The notes under the pieces: model-generated
Told to the model about the DNA's origin: nothing
Database searches by the model: none
What the model saw: the letters and a program-made list of their open reading frames with translations, nothing else
Position numbers and translations under genes: made by a program
Assembly: GCF_019550795.1 (NCBI RefSeq)
Contig: NZ_CP080545.1
Coordinates: 2,700,001 to 2,764,000, forward strand
Reading direction: 5' to 3'
From: Paenibacillus sp. sptzw28
Lineage (GTDB): Bacteria > Bacillota > Bacilli > Paenibacillales > Paenibacillaceae
Length of the DNA: 64,000 nt
Part shown: positions 26,708 to 35,862 of the stretch, one piece after another
How the letters are laid out: every line of letters begins with the position of its first letter
How positions within the stretch are numbered: the stretch's first letter is position 1

Positions 26708-27721
26708 TTACAGAACCTGCCGCAGAAATTGGCCGGTATGGGACGCTTCAACAAGCGCCACCTGCTCCGGCGTGCCGGCAGCCATGAGCATTCCTCCTGC
26801 ATCACCGCCTTCGGGACCGATGTCTATGACCCAGTCCGAATCGCGGATGACATCCAGGTTATGCTCCACCGCGATGATCGTATGGCCGGCATCCACCAGC
26901 TTGTTCAGAAGGATCAGCAACCGGCGGGCGTCAACGGGATGAAGACCGGTAGTCGGCTCGTCAAGCAAATAAAGCGTATGCTGTTTCGTTTTACGGTTAA
27001 GCTCTTTCGCCAGCTTGACCCTTTGACATTCCCCGCCGGACAACGTCCGCACGGACTGTCCCCACTGCAGGTAGCCGAGACCGACCTCGCACAGGAGTCT
27101 GATCGATTCAGCTGTTTTGTCATGATCCCGCAGCAGGGGGAGGCTCTCCTGAACCGTCAAGTCAAGCATGTCAGAGATCGTGCAATCTTTGTATGCTACC
27201 CTCAGCACCTCGTCCTTGAACCGTCTTCCGCGGCAAGCTGGACAGCGGACCTCCACATCCGGCAGGAAAAACATATCCATTGGGACGACGCCGAGTCCCT
27301 GACACGTCTCGCACCGTCCGCCGGGCGTATTGAACGAGAAGTGCTTTGGCGAAAGGCCGCTTTTCCTCGCCTCCGGCAGGGCTGCAAACAGGTTCCGCAT
27401 CATGGTGAACACTTCCGTATAAGTCGCAACGTTCGACCGGCTCATCCGGCCAAGAGGTGACTGATCGATTGTGATGATCCCGCCGACCGCAGCGAGTCCG
27501 GTGATCTGATGGCAGCCGGTCCTCGGTTGGTCATCTTGGCCGCCGGCGGCAAGCAGATCAAACAACAGTGTCGATTTACCGGAACCTGATACGCCGGTTA
27601 CCGTAATCAGGCAGCCCAGTGGAAACGAAACGGTAACTCCTTTCAAATTCCGGGCGGCAGCCTCGTGAATTGTCACGAAATCGCCGCTGCCTTTCCTCCT
27701 GGTACGAGCCGCTGCATGACC
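26708..27721 (-). pseudogene. UvrA-like ABC ATPase, C-terminal half only
   Basis: About 338 residues match the second half of UvrA or a UvrA2-type paralogue: FVTIHEAAARNLKGV, Walker A GVSGSGKST, the zinc module CETCQGLG with a second CPACRG pair about 20 residues later, the ABC signature LSGGECQRVKLAKEL, and Walker B LYLLDEPTTGLHP. The first ATPase half and its zinc domain are absent. Upstream of residue ~57 of the open frame there is no homology, and that DNA carries the control region of the GH74 gene. Truncated full-length UvrA is the simplest reading. A GTG in FVTIHEA could in principle start a half-size protein, but no ribosome site supports it. Confidence 0.8.
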
Positions 27722-27812
27722 CGTAGATGCACTTTTTGCATGAAAATGTCTAAAATATACCTGAAATCTAATCCAAATTGTCAGGTATGGAAAGGATTTG
27801 GTGCGTGATAAT

Positions 27813-27827
27813 ATGTAAGCGTATTCA
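27813..27827 (+). promoter_or_regulatory. CcpA (cre) site at the GH74 promoter
   Basis: ATGTAAGCGTATTCA fits the Bacillus cre consensus WTGNAARCGNWWWCA at every position. A -10-like GATAAT (27807-27812) overlaps its left side, so CcpA bound here would block transcription. No good -35 was found. Confidence 0.7.
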
Positions 27828-27844
27828 CAAAAGGTTGCTGATGT

Positions 27845-27868
27845 AAACGGAAACGGAAACGGAAACGG
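27845..27868 (+). repeat. Hexanucleotide repeat (AAACGG)x4
   Basis: Four perfect copies of AAACGG, followed by AGGAGG. It lies between the cre site and the start of the GH74 gene, in the untranslated leader. Confidence 0.9.
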
Positions 27869-27951
27869 AGGAGGTGCTGGATTCAACAAACCGGCAAAAG
27901 AAGCTCACAAGCTGCACTTCATCATTTTTAAAACTTGAGGGAGGTATGACA

Positions 27952-30537
27952 ATGACACGAAAGCTGATCAACAAGCTTTGCATCCTGGTGCTTACCGCAA
28001 TTATTACGGGCACATCTTTAGCCCAAATGACGCCGAAGGCGAATGCGGCAGGCAGCGAAGCTTATACGTGGCGTAATGTTAACACGGGAGCCGGCGGAGG
28101 CTTTATACCCGGCATTATCTTCAACACGAAAGAGCAGAATTTGATCTACGCCAGAACGGATATCGGAGGGTTATACCGCTGGAATCAGACCGACCAAAGC
28201 TGGACTCCGCTGCTTGATTTTGTGGGAACAAGCGACTGGTCGAAATTAGGCGTCGACGCACTGGCGACCGACCCTGTCGATCCAAACCGGTTATATATTG
28301 CCGCAGGTACCTACACGAACGAATGGGATCCCAACAACGGGTATATCATGCGTTCGACCGATAAAGGAAACACCTGGCAATCGACACAGCTGCCCTTCAA
28401 GGTCGGCGGCAATATGCCCGGACGCTCCATAGGGGAACGTCTTGCGATCGACCCGAACAAGAACAACATTCTTTACTTTGGGGCCCGAAGCGGCAACGGT
28501 CTGTGGAAGAGTACCGACTACGGGGCAACATGGAATAAAGTGACGAGCTTTACGAATACGGGTACTTATGTTGAGAACCCCTCCAACAGCTATCAAGGTG
28601 ATATTATGGGTCTGGCATGGATCACGTTCGATCCTAGCACCGGCACTTCCGGCAATGCAACCCAGACCATCTACGTCGGAGTAGCGGATAAAGGGAACAG
28701 CATCTACCGGAGTGCGGACGGCGGGGCTACCTGGTCGGCGGTTCCCGGCCAACCAACAGGATTCCTGCCGCATCATGGCGTGTTGTCCTCGAATGGGAAC
28801 CTGTACGTTACATACAGCGACGGCATCGGTCCTTATGACGGCGCCAAGGGCGATGTATGGAAGCTCAATACAGCGACCGGAGCATGGACCAATATCAGCC
28901 CGGTTCCAAGCAGCAGCAGCGACAACAGCTTCGGTTACGGGGGTCTTGCGGTTGACGCGCAGCACCCGGATACGTTAATGGTCGCGGCCTTGAATCTCTG
29001 GTGGCCGGACACGCAAATTTTCCGCAGCACCGACGGAGGCGCGACCTGGACCCGGGCTTGGGACTGGGGGGCTTATCCGAACCGCACCTTCCGATACACG
29101 CAGGATATATCAGCAGCGCCTTGGCTGGATTGGGGCGCAACCCCCTCGCTGCCGGAAGTGTCTCCGAAGCTGGGCTGGATGGTCGGGGATCTGGAAATCG
29201 ACCCGTTCAACTCGAACCGGATGATGTACGGCACAGGCGCTACGCTTTACGGCACCAATAATCTAACAACCTGGGACAGCGGCGGCCAAATCAACATTTC
29301 CGTGATGGCTAAAGGAATTGAGGAGATGGCCGTGCTCGACCTGATCAGTCCACCGTCAGGCGCACCTCTGATCAGCGCGGTAGGAGACGTTTCCGGCTTC
29401 CGCCACGATGATTTGACGGTCGCTCCAACGAAGATGTTGATCAATCCGGATAGTACAACAAGCCTCGATTATGCAGAGCTAAACCCAAGCTTTATCGCGC
29501 GGGTAGGCAAAGCGAATTATTCTGCCAACTCGAACGCCAAATCGATCGCACTTTCGAGTGACGGCGGGACGACCTGGTCCAACCCGTCTTCGGAACCAAG
29601 CGGCACGACAGGCGGAGGCATGATTGCAGTTGCAGCCGACGGCAGCTCCCTGGTCTGGAAAACGCAGGATATCGGCGTATTCTACTCGAAGACGGGTGGA
29701 AGCTCCTGGACGGCAAGCTCTGGCGTACCCGCCAACGCGGAAATCGCGGCCGACCGCGTGAACAAAAATAAGTTCTATGCATATTCTGGTGGAAGTTTCT
29801 ATATCAGCGCCGACGGCGGCGCCACTTTTACGCAAACCTCGGCTGCAGGCTTGCCAGTCCAAGGAGCGCTGAACTTCAAGGCTATTCCGGGTGTGGAGGG
29901 CGATATCTGGCTTGCTGGCGGCAGTGATGAAACCGGCCCATACGGCCTCTGGCACTCAACTGACTCCGGCGCTTCATTCACGAAGCTGGCAGATGTCGAG
30001 AAGGCCGATGTGGTAGGGTTTGGCAAGGCGGCGCCGGGTAAAACGTATATGTCGCTGTACGTATCGGCCCAAATCGATAGCGTAAGAGGCATTTTCCGTT
30101 CAGACGACGCAGGTGCCACATGGGTTCGCGTCAACGACGACCAGCATCAGTACGGCGTATTGAACAGCGCGATTACGGGCGATCCGAAAGTTTACGGCAG
30201 GGTATACGTAGGCACGAACGGTCGGGGTATCGTATACGGCGATCCCGCCGTGGGCAGTACTCCGATAATGAATTCAAGCATTACGCCGACAACGGCGACA
30301 TTCTCCAAGAAAAGACCATCTGACATTCAGGTTACCATGACGCTCAATGGTAATACATTGCTCGGCCTCAAGAACGGAACCGCATCGCTTGCAATGGGAA
30401 CAGATTTCACCGTTTCGGGCAATACGGTAACGATTTCGAAGAGCTATCTGGGCAATCAGCCATTGGGTACGACGAGCTTAACGTTCGATTTCAGCGCGGG
30501 GACAGATCCCGTCTTAGCAGTATCCATCGTGCGGTAG
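27952..30537 (+). CDS. Secreted GH74 xyloglucanase with CBM_X2 domain
   Basis: Encodes 861 residues. The ATG at 27952 is preferred because GGGAGG lies eight bases ahead; the ATG at 27946 is too close. A Sec signal peptide ends near residue 32 (MTPKANA). GH74 cuts xyloglucan backbones. The domain shows repeated beta-propeller blades with Asp-box motifs (SADGGATWS, STDGGATWT, SDDAGATWV). The two catalytic-type Asp regions are ARTDIGGLYRW (Asp70) and ISAVGDVSGF in the second lobe. The C-terminal ~90 residues form a CBM_X2 or immunoglobulin-like domain (MNSSITPTTATFSKKRPSDI, VSGNTVTISKSYLG). The promoter has a consensus cre site, so expression should fall on glucose. Confidence 0.94.
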   Translation: MTRKLINKLCILVLTAIITGTSLAQMTPKANAAGSEAYTWRNVNTGAGGGFIPGIIFNTKEQNLIYARTDIGGLYRWNQTDQSWTPLLDFVGTSDWSKLGVDALATDPVDPNRLYIAAGTYTNEWDPNNGYIMRSTDKGNTWQSTQLPFKVGGNMPGRSIGERLAIDPNKNNILYFGARSGNGLWKSTDYGATWNKVTSFTNTGTYVENPSNSYQGDIMGLAWITFDPSTGTSGNATQTIYVGVADKGNSIYRSADGGATWSAVPGQPTGFLPHHGVLSSNGNLYVTYSDGIGPYDGAKGDVWKLNTATGAWTNISPVPSSSSDNSFGYGGLAVDAQHPDTLMVAALNLWWPDTQIFRSTDGGATWTRAWDWGAYPNRTFRYTQDISAAPWLDWGATPSLPEVSPKLGWMVGDLEIDPFNSNRMMYGTGATLYGTNNLTTWDSGGQINISVMAKGIEEMAVLDLISPPSGAPLISAVGDVSGFRHDDLTVAPTKMLINPDSTTSLDYAELNPSFIARVGKANYSANSNAKSIALSSDGGTTWSNPSSEPSGTTGGGMIAVAADGSSLVWKTQDIGVFYSKTGGSSWTASSGVPANAEIAADRVNKNKFYAYSGGSFYISADGGATFTQTSAAGLPVQGALNFKAIPGVEGDIWLAGGSDETGPYGLWHSTDSGASFTKLADVEKADVVGFGKAAPGKTYMSLYVSAQIDSVRGIFRSDDAGATWVRVNDDQHQYGVLNSAITGDPKVYGRVYVGTNGRGIVYGDPAVGSTPIMNSSITPTTATFSKKRPSDIQVTMTLNGNTLLGLKNGTASLAMGTDFTVSGNTVTISKSYLGNQPLGTTSLTFDFSAGTDPVLAVSIVR

Positions 30538-30578
30538 CCGTAGTCGAAGCAATAATAAAACTAATGAACAGAATGGGA

Positions 30579-30617
30579 AAAGGACCAAGGCGGATAAGAC
30601 GCGCCTTGGTCCTTTTT
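30579..30617. terminator. Bidirectional terminator after GH74
   Basis: AAAGGACCAAGGCG and CGCCTTGGTCCTTTTT pair with a short loop. A-rich and T-rich sides let it work for the GH74 gene and the convergent minus-strand gene at 30668. Confidence 0.85.
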
Positions 30618-30667
30618 CTGCTCTGCCAGGGCGATAGCACCCTGCCTTCACCTCTTGTCAAAATTCG

Positions 30668-31354
30668 CTAGATGCTGAACCCGGGATGCGTCGCAAACGC
30701 GTTATCGATGACCAGGTTTCCGCGTTGGCGGGCACGCTCTCTCATTGCGGATGTCGTACGGGCTCCGGCAGCGTAAAACCACCATAAATACAAGGCTCCG
30801 TACATCCAGGCCCCTTCGTAACCCCAGTTGGAGTCCGCCCCGCTTTTTCCCCCGCCGAACACTGAGCCGGCCGGAAAGTTGGCGTTGTGGCTTTTGCCGC
30901 CCTGGTGTCGAGCTTCGTGAATAAGCGTTTCCGCACGTCCTGGGACATCTTTGGAATAGAAGAAACCTAAGTATAGTTCAACCCGATCATCTACGAAGAA
31001 GCCGGAATATGATCTTGCTATTGCGCTGCCGTCTCCGCATAGGGAACGCAAATCGTCGATGTTGTTCCGCACATAACGCCTGCCCCAATTCAGTATCGGA
31101 GAACTCCAGCTCTCGTTGGAATAGTCTTCCGCGGAATATGTGAGAAGATAACAGGCGTTGAAGGCACGGGCGAGAGGCAGATTAGTGTTGCAGGGATCTT
31201 CCCAGCCGAAGCCGTCATCCCAATAGTTTTTATTTCCGCTGAAACCGTAAGTATTCCAGAAATAATCGATGTAGGCCTGATTGCAAATAATGCTTCCGTA
31301 CAAATTGTCCCCGCTTGCGTTTTTATCGGGTACCATGAATGTGCAGCTTGCCAT
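30668..31354 (-). CDS. Putative HExxH zinc metallopeptidase-like protein
   Basis: Encodes 228 residues; AGGAGGCG precedes the ATG. AETLIHEARHQGGKSHN contains HEARH (His146, Glu147, His150), a canonical HExxH zinc site. A third ligand may come from the downstream His or Glu (for example GYEGAWMYG). There is no signal peptide and no recognised family. Cys4, Cys24, Cys55, Cys68 and Cys106 give it an uncommonly high cysteine number for a cytosolic Bacillales protein. It sits 69 bases downstream of the HEAT-like gene at 31424 on the same strand. Similar proteins are known as uncharacterised ORFs, and I do not know the substrate. Confidence 0.6.
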   Translation of the reverse strand: MASCTFMVPDKNASGDNLYGSIICNQAYIDYFWNTYGFSGNKNYWDDGFGWEDPCNTNLPLARAFNACYLLTYSAEDYSNESWSSPILNWGRRYVRNNIDDLRSLCGDGSAIARSYSGFFVDDRVELYLGFFYSKDVPGRAETLIHEARHQGGKSHNANFPAGSVFGGGKSGADSNWGYEGAWMYGALYLWWFYAAGARTTSAMRERARQRGNLVIDNAFATHPGFSI

Positions 31355-31423
31355 GATTCGCCTCCTAAACGTTATGTTTGCGTCGCAGAGAAATTGAGCG
31401 GCTTCACCGCGTCATGACCCCGT

Positions 31424-32152
31424 TTATAAATGGTTCCTGTCCGGGTCGGCCGGCGGCGGCAGTTCGTCTTTATCGCGGTTTACAATATGGAGTCCGCCTT
31501 GCGCTTGCGGAACACGCCTTACGTCGGTACGCTGGATGTCCATGATATGGCGGTCTTTCTCATCTATGGTTTTTAACAGTGTTTCGCGGGCATCTTTGCC
31601 GCCATACGTTAAATAGCCCTGGATTGCGGCTCTCTTGATCGAGAAATTGTCATGGGTTGAATACTTAAGCAATAATTCCCTTGCGCATACATCACCCTTC
31701 GCCGCTAATCGGGTAACGGCTTCCACCGCAGTAGTCCGGATTATGACTTCTTCCCCGACTGTGCTCAGACTATGAGGGTCCTCCGATCTCTCCGGCGGAA
31801 TGGGGGAGCTGAGAATAGGCTCAAGCGCGGATAAAGCGGAGGGTTCGTTCAGATCCGACAATAGCTGCACCAACGACCACCGGTCCAAATACTGGTCGGA
31901 CGACAGATGACCATACTCGGCAGCGACAATGGAGGCAACCTCTTTTGCCGAACGAGACAGCTCGGTGAGTGATTTGCGGTATTTGATTTCCGCATCGGCT
32001 CCTACTCCTCCCATCCTGTTGACCGTCTCGGTAACCTTCTCGTTAAGGGGATTGTCGGGGCTGCCCTTGAAGCTGAAGGTTTGCGGTTTTATCTCGAGGC
32101 TGAAAGAATGATCTTTTGCTACTTTCGGGGAATCGTTACTCTGTTTTCGCAC
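31424..32152 (-). CDS. HEAT-repeat-like protein
   Basis: Encodes 242 residues from a GTG at 32152, with AGGAGGT ahead. After a polar N-terminus come pairs of helices with HEAT-like spacing: LSDLNEPSALSALEPIL, RTTAVEAVTRLAAKGDVCAR and FSIKRAAIQGYLTYGGKDAR. The C-terminus is Pro- and Asp-rich and probably disordered. HEAT proteins usually act as binding scaffolds. It is directly upstream of the HExxH gene on the same strand, so the two may act together. Confidence 0.6.
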   Translation of the reverse strand: MRKQSNDSPKVAKDHSFSLEIKPQTFSFKGSPDNPLNEKVTETVNRMGGVGADAEIKYRKSLTELSRSAKEVASIVAAEYGHLSSDQYLDRWSLVQLLSDLNEPSALSALEPILSSPIPPERSEDPHSLSTVGEEVIIRTTAVEAVTRLAAKGDVCARELLLKYSTHDNFSIKRAAIQGYLTYGGKDARETLLKTIDEKDRHIMDIQRTDVRRVPQAQGGLHIVNRDKDELPPPADPDRNHL

Positions 32153-32363
32153 AATTTACCTCCTACACTGATATCGCCAAATTCTGCGTTTGCAGCTCTG
32201 CATCGGGTTTGGCACTATCAGTGTATGATGGAAAAAATTAGATATTCTTCTAAAAATTAATCTAAATATTCCGAAAATTCAGTTCAATTCAAGGCTAATT
32301 TGATTATGAAATAATCTCTGATAAACAACCCTTGTCCGGCTCGTTTGATTGTTTTCTGTACAA

Positions 32364-32393
32364 TTTACACAAGAATATATGTTCGTGTATAAT
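32364..32393 (+). promoter_or_regulatory. SigA-type promoter of the isochorismatase-like gene
   Basis: TTTACA (32364-32369), an 18-base spacer, and the consensus TATAAT (32388-32393), 41 bases before the start. Confidence 0.7.
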
Positions 32394-32433
32394 GAACAGG
32401 AGTATTATTTTAACCTTGGAGGTGTGCTCGTTT

Positions 32434-32967
32434 ATGAAATCGGATACGGCTCTGCTGGTAATTGATGTTCAAATAGGAATGTTCCCTGAGCAAGACCCTG
32501 TGTACGATGGTGAAGGTTTACTTCGGCGTATAAGTGGGCTGATTAAGAAAGCTAGAGCGTGCGATGTTCCCGTTATATATGTTCAACACAACGAAGGCGA
32601 AGGAGAACCGCTGGAAACAAATAGTCATGGTTGGAATATTCATCCCATGATCGCTCCTGCTTCGGGAGACATCGTCATTCAAAAGCATACCCCCGACTCG
32701 TTCCATGAAACGAATCTTCAACACGAATTGACGAGGCTTGGGATTAAGAAGGTAGTTTTAACGGGTATTCAAACGGATTTGTGTGTCGATGCGACATGCC
32801 GCCAAGCCAGTAAGTTAGGATATGAAGTCATCGTCGCAGGGGACGCTCACAGCACATGGGGCCAAGGTAATCAAAGCGCACCTCAACTGATAGAGCGCTA
32901 CAACGGTATGTTTCGGTCGTTTGCTGACATCCGGAATGCATCGGATGTCGAATTTTGCATAGAGTAA
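32434..32967 (+). CDS. Isochorismatase-family cysteine hydrolase
   Basis: Encodes 177 residues. TTGGAGGTG precedes the ATG at 32434, and a good promoter lies just upstream; an in-frame ATG-less extension to 32332 would overlap the promoter. The catalytic triad typical of this family is visible: Asp in LLVIDVQIGM, Lys in VIQKHTPDSF and Cys in GIQTDLCVDATCRQA. YVQHNEGEGEPLE is the usual second block. Members hydrolyse isochorismate, nicotinamide or other amides; the specific substrate is not indicated. Cytoplasmic, single-gene unit. Confidence 0.9.
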   Translation: MKSDTALLVIDVQIGMFPEQDPVYDGEGLLRRISGLIKKARACDVPVIYVQHNEGEGEPLETNSHGWNIHPMIAPASGDIVIQKHTPDSFHETNLQHELTRLGIKKVVLTGIQTDLCVDATCRQASKLGYEVIVAGDAHSTWGQGNQSAPQLIERYNGMFRSFADIRNASDVEFCIE

Positions 32968-33022
32968 GAGATATTTATAGTTCATGGGAATACATGCCTT
33001 TGATCTGCAATAACGATAGCGG

Positions 33023-33052
33023 AGGAGCTTGCGACACGGCAGCTCCTTTTTT
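33023..33052 (+). terminator. Terminator of the isochorismatase-like gene
   Basis: AGGAGCT and AGCTCCT pair around a short loop with internal pairing, followed by TTTTT. Confidence 0.75.
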
Positions 33053-33221
33053 CGTTTGTTCGAAGGGAAGGTGATATAATTTGTTTATATAAATGGAAAT
33101 TCATCATGTTAAGTTCAATTTGCATCTTCGCCAGCTTTCGGATTGGTTATTGAAGCGGTGCCTATTTTCAGCGTTGGGGAATTAATTTAGCCAGACAGTG
33201 TAGAAAGAGGGGGACTAGCAA

Positions 33222-34340
33222 TTGTTCAATGTATTTGACGTTTCTGATGCGTTGGTGAACCATATTCGTACAAGCTATCCGGATGATATTGCGATCATTG
33301 CTTACTATGGGTCATATGCCCAAGGAACGGCCACAAAACGGTCAGACCTGGACTTCTTCTTCATCCCGGCAACATCAAGAGGTTACCGCGCAAGCATCCA
33401 GTTCATCGTGAATGAGATTAGCTTCGACTTCTGGCCTATAAGCTGGGAACGGGCTGAAAATATGGCTGCATTGAAGGAACCGAATACGACAATCATCGCT
33501 GATTGCCACCTGCTCTATGTTCGTTCCGACGGTGATCAAGCTCGCTTCATGAAGCTGAGAGACAAGATCAGGGATATGTGCGATCCAAAGAATGGACGAT
33601 TGTTGACAGAGAGGGCGGAAACGTTGCTTTGCGATGCCAATACTCATCTAAATAAGATGAGCAGCAGCAACGATAACGATATGACCTTCTTTCGTTTGGA
33701 AGCTCACGCAGTTTTGACGAAAGTTCTCGAGAGCCTTGCTCTGCTGAACGAGACCTATTACACAGCAGGCTGGGGTAAAAACATGGATCAGATTTTGCTG
33801 CTTCCATTCAAACCGGCGCGCGTTGAAATGCTTGTTGATAAAATTATAAAAGCACAGGAAGCTTCAACGGCCCGGCAGGCTTGCGAAGAGCTGCTGAGCG
33901 AAGCACTTAAACTTGTTTTGATTAAAAAGGAAACCTATGCCACCGCCTCTTCGTACCCAGACAGAATGTTGGGTTTTTACGAAGAGGTAAAGGGGGTATT
34001 GGACAAGGTTGCGTCGGCCTGTGAAAGGAACGATTATTCAACTGCCTACTACTGGGCTATCGGTGTGCAGGATGAAATCGCCCGATTTCTTTATTTCGCT
34101 GAAAAGGGGCAGTGGCCGGGCCAATTAGATGATGCTTCGGCCTACCATGCATTCTACAATCAGTTCCAGTTTCCCGATCTTATTAAGCTTCTTAATCCTG
34201 ACGACTTAACTCCTTTACTAAAGGCTGTTGGAAATCTGAACTACCTATTAGAACGTCATCTCAAAAAACATGAAGTCAAAATCAACCGGTTTGAAACGAT
34301 CCGGGAATTCGAAGCGTTTCTTAATGATAGAAAAGAGTAA
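33222..34340 (+). CDS. Nucleotidyltransferase-domain protein
   Basis: Encodes 372 residues from a TTG; AGAGGGGG lies in front. The N-terminal nucleotidyltransferase motif is AYYGSYAQGTATKRSDLDFF, with GSxxxG and two metal-binding Asp, plus a third carboxylate in FDFWPI. The rest is helical (residues ~100-370), like the kanamycin nucleotidyltransferase-type C-terminal substrate domain. This family transfers a nucleotide to antibiotics or unknown small molecules. No resistance phenotype can be claimed. A VOC gene starts 35 bases after its stop and may be co-transcribed. Confidence 0.85.
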   Translation: MFNVFDVSDALVNHIRTSYPDDIAIIAYYGSYAQGTATKRSDLDFFFIPATSRGYRASIQFIVNEISFDFWPISWERAENMAALKEPNTTIIADCHLLYVRSDGDQARFMKLRDKIRDMCDPKNGRLLTERAETLLCDANTHLNKMSSSNDNDMTFFRLEAHAVLTKVLESLALLNETYYTAGWGKNMDQILLLPFKPARVEMLVDKIIKAQEASTARQACEELLSEALKLVLIKKETYATASSYPDRMLGFYEEVKGVLDKVASACERNDYSTAYYWAIGVQDEIARFLYFAEKGQWPGQLDDASAYHAFYNQFQFPDLIKLLNPDDLTPLLKAVGNLNYLLERHLKKHEVKINRFETIREFEAFLNDRKE

Positions 34341-34375
34341 CGAAATCCCGAATAATGAGAAAGGAGGGGGCTTTT

Positions 34376-34786
34376 ATGAATGGAAAAGCAGGACTCATTC
34401 ACCATATAGAAATCAATGTTTCAAATTTGGAGCGTTCTTCTGAATTTTGGGGATGGTTTCTGAACGAAATCGGTTATGAACTGTTTCAGAAATGGGATGA
34501 AGGCATAAGTTGGAAGCTTGGAGATACATATCTTGTCTTCGTTCAGACAGGCGATAGGTACCTCAATGATTCTTTTCATAGATGTCGTATAGGATTGAAC
34601 CATTTGGCTTTCCACGCCGAATCGCGTCAACAAGTCGATGTTATAACTGAGAAGTTACGTTCTCGAGGGACCGGGATTTTATACCAAGCCAATCATCCAT
34701 ATGCAGGAGGCAAGAACCATTACGCAGTATTCTTTGAGGATCCGGATCGGGTTAAGGTTGAACTAGTTGCTCCTCCTGATAGTTAG
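34376..34786 (+). CDS. VOC-family protein (glyoxalase/bleomycin resistance fold)
   Basis: Encodes 136 residues. AAAGGAGGGGG precedes the ATG at 34376. Two beta-alpha-beta-beta-beta modules are visible. Likely metal ligands are His in IHHIEINVS, His in GLNHLAFHA and Glu in VKVELVAPP. YAVFFEDPDRVKVE is the classic final strand. The family includes glyoxalase I, FosA and ring-cleavage dioxygenases; nothing here selects one. Confidence 0.85.
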   Translation: MNGKAGLIHHIEINVSNLERSSEFWGWFLNEIGYELFQKWDEGISWKLGDTYLVFVQTGDRYLNDSFHRCRIGLNHLAFHAESRQQVDVITEKLRSRGTGILYQANHPYAGGKNHYAVFFEDPDRVKVELVAPPDS

Positions 34787-34821
34787 CAACGGATTAGTTT
34801 AGTATGACGCCTAACACCCCG

Positions 34822-35862
34822 CTACTTGTCAACGATTCCCGGGTTGGCGGATAGTATTGCCTCGGAGGTCTTCCATAGTCTCGGAAGGAACTGGATGACA
34901 TCCCTGGCACGGTGGATGAGGGTGCCCGCAGAGGTTATCCCTAGATCTGCAACGATCTCGTGGAATGCCGGAGCATGAACATTCAGCAGATGCGGGGCGT
35001 CTGCAGCCAGAATCTTGTGGCAGCGGGCAAAGGTCGCAACGATCCAGAAGATGGCTTCATGGTGATTGCCAGCCCTAATGAGTTCACGGCTTCCGTCGAT
35101 TGCGACCGATCGTGATACGGCGGTGATATCAGTACTAAAGAAGAACGGTGTTTTTGCCGCAGCTGCGGCGGCGTCGAATGTATGTTCCAGATTGGTGAGA
35201 TGCTGTTCGACTCGACTGGCAGTCAGATCAACACAGCCGAGCAATTTCAACAGATCATTGTAGAGGCCGGAGTGACCGTAATCGTCAAGCACGCCGCGTG
35301 CGGCGAGGTAGCGAAGCCTCACAGTGGGGTTGCGAAGAGCCGCCACCAGAAGAACGTGCGCGGTTATGCCGGTCGGGAACAGCCAAGCCGTCACCTGATC
35401 GTGCCACGGTGCCGAGATGTCGATAGCCCGCAAGGAATTCTCGACCCTCTGGGTGGCGTTCTCGCATCTGCGACGTACCCACCTACGGACTGCGAAATGG
35501 TGAGCCACCTGTGTTTGCAATAAGCGCAGATGTCCTGTGGGGTCGGCAATGATTGTGTCCACCCGGAAGCTTCCTGCCAAGTGGTAGGATGAGAGAACCT
35601 CCTCTACCGAGGAGAGCTCGTTCCAGGACAGATATGTGACCTCCAATAAAGTGTCACGAAAGATGAATTTCCCAAGCTTGAGGGGAGGCTCAGTCTGTGC
35701 GGTGACGATTACGATATCGACATCGGACGCCGGAGACAATTTTGCTTCATCAGACATCCCAACTGTCGAGCCGCTGAAATACGCGCCCCGAAACCAAACC
35801 TCCCGGCTGGCGTTATGCGTGACCCACTCGGCGGCTACGGCTCGTGCAGTTCCGATTCTCAT
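34822..35862 (-). CDS. Nucleotidyltransferase-domain protein
   Basis: Encodes 346 residues from an ATG at 35862, with GGAGG eight bases upstream; the further 5' ATG has no site. The NTase motif is YFSGSTVGMSDEAKLSPASD then VDIVIV, with GS and DxD intact but a longer-than-usual insertion between them. A helical C-terminal domain follows. It differs strongly from the one at 33222, so it is not a recent duplicate. It is convergent with the VOC gene at 34376. Function unknown. Confidence 0.8.
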   Translation of the reverse strand: MRIGTARAVAAEWVTHNASREVWFRGAYFSGSTVGMSDEAKLSPASDVDIVIVTAQTEPPLKLGKFIFRDTLLEVTYLSWNELSSVEEVLSSYHLAGSFRVDTIIADPTGHLRLLQTQVAHHFAVRRWVRRRCENATQRVENSLRAIDISAPWHDQVTAWLFPTGITAHVLLVAALRNPTVRLRYLAARGVLDDYGHSGLYNDLLKLLGCVDLTASRVEQHLTNLEHTFDAAAAAAKTPFFFSTDITAVSRSVAIDGSRELIRAGNHHEAIFWIVATFARCHKILAADAPHLLNVHAPAFHEIVADLGITSAGTLIHRARDVIQFLPRLWKTSEAILSANPGIVDK

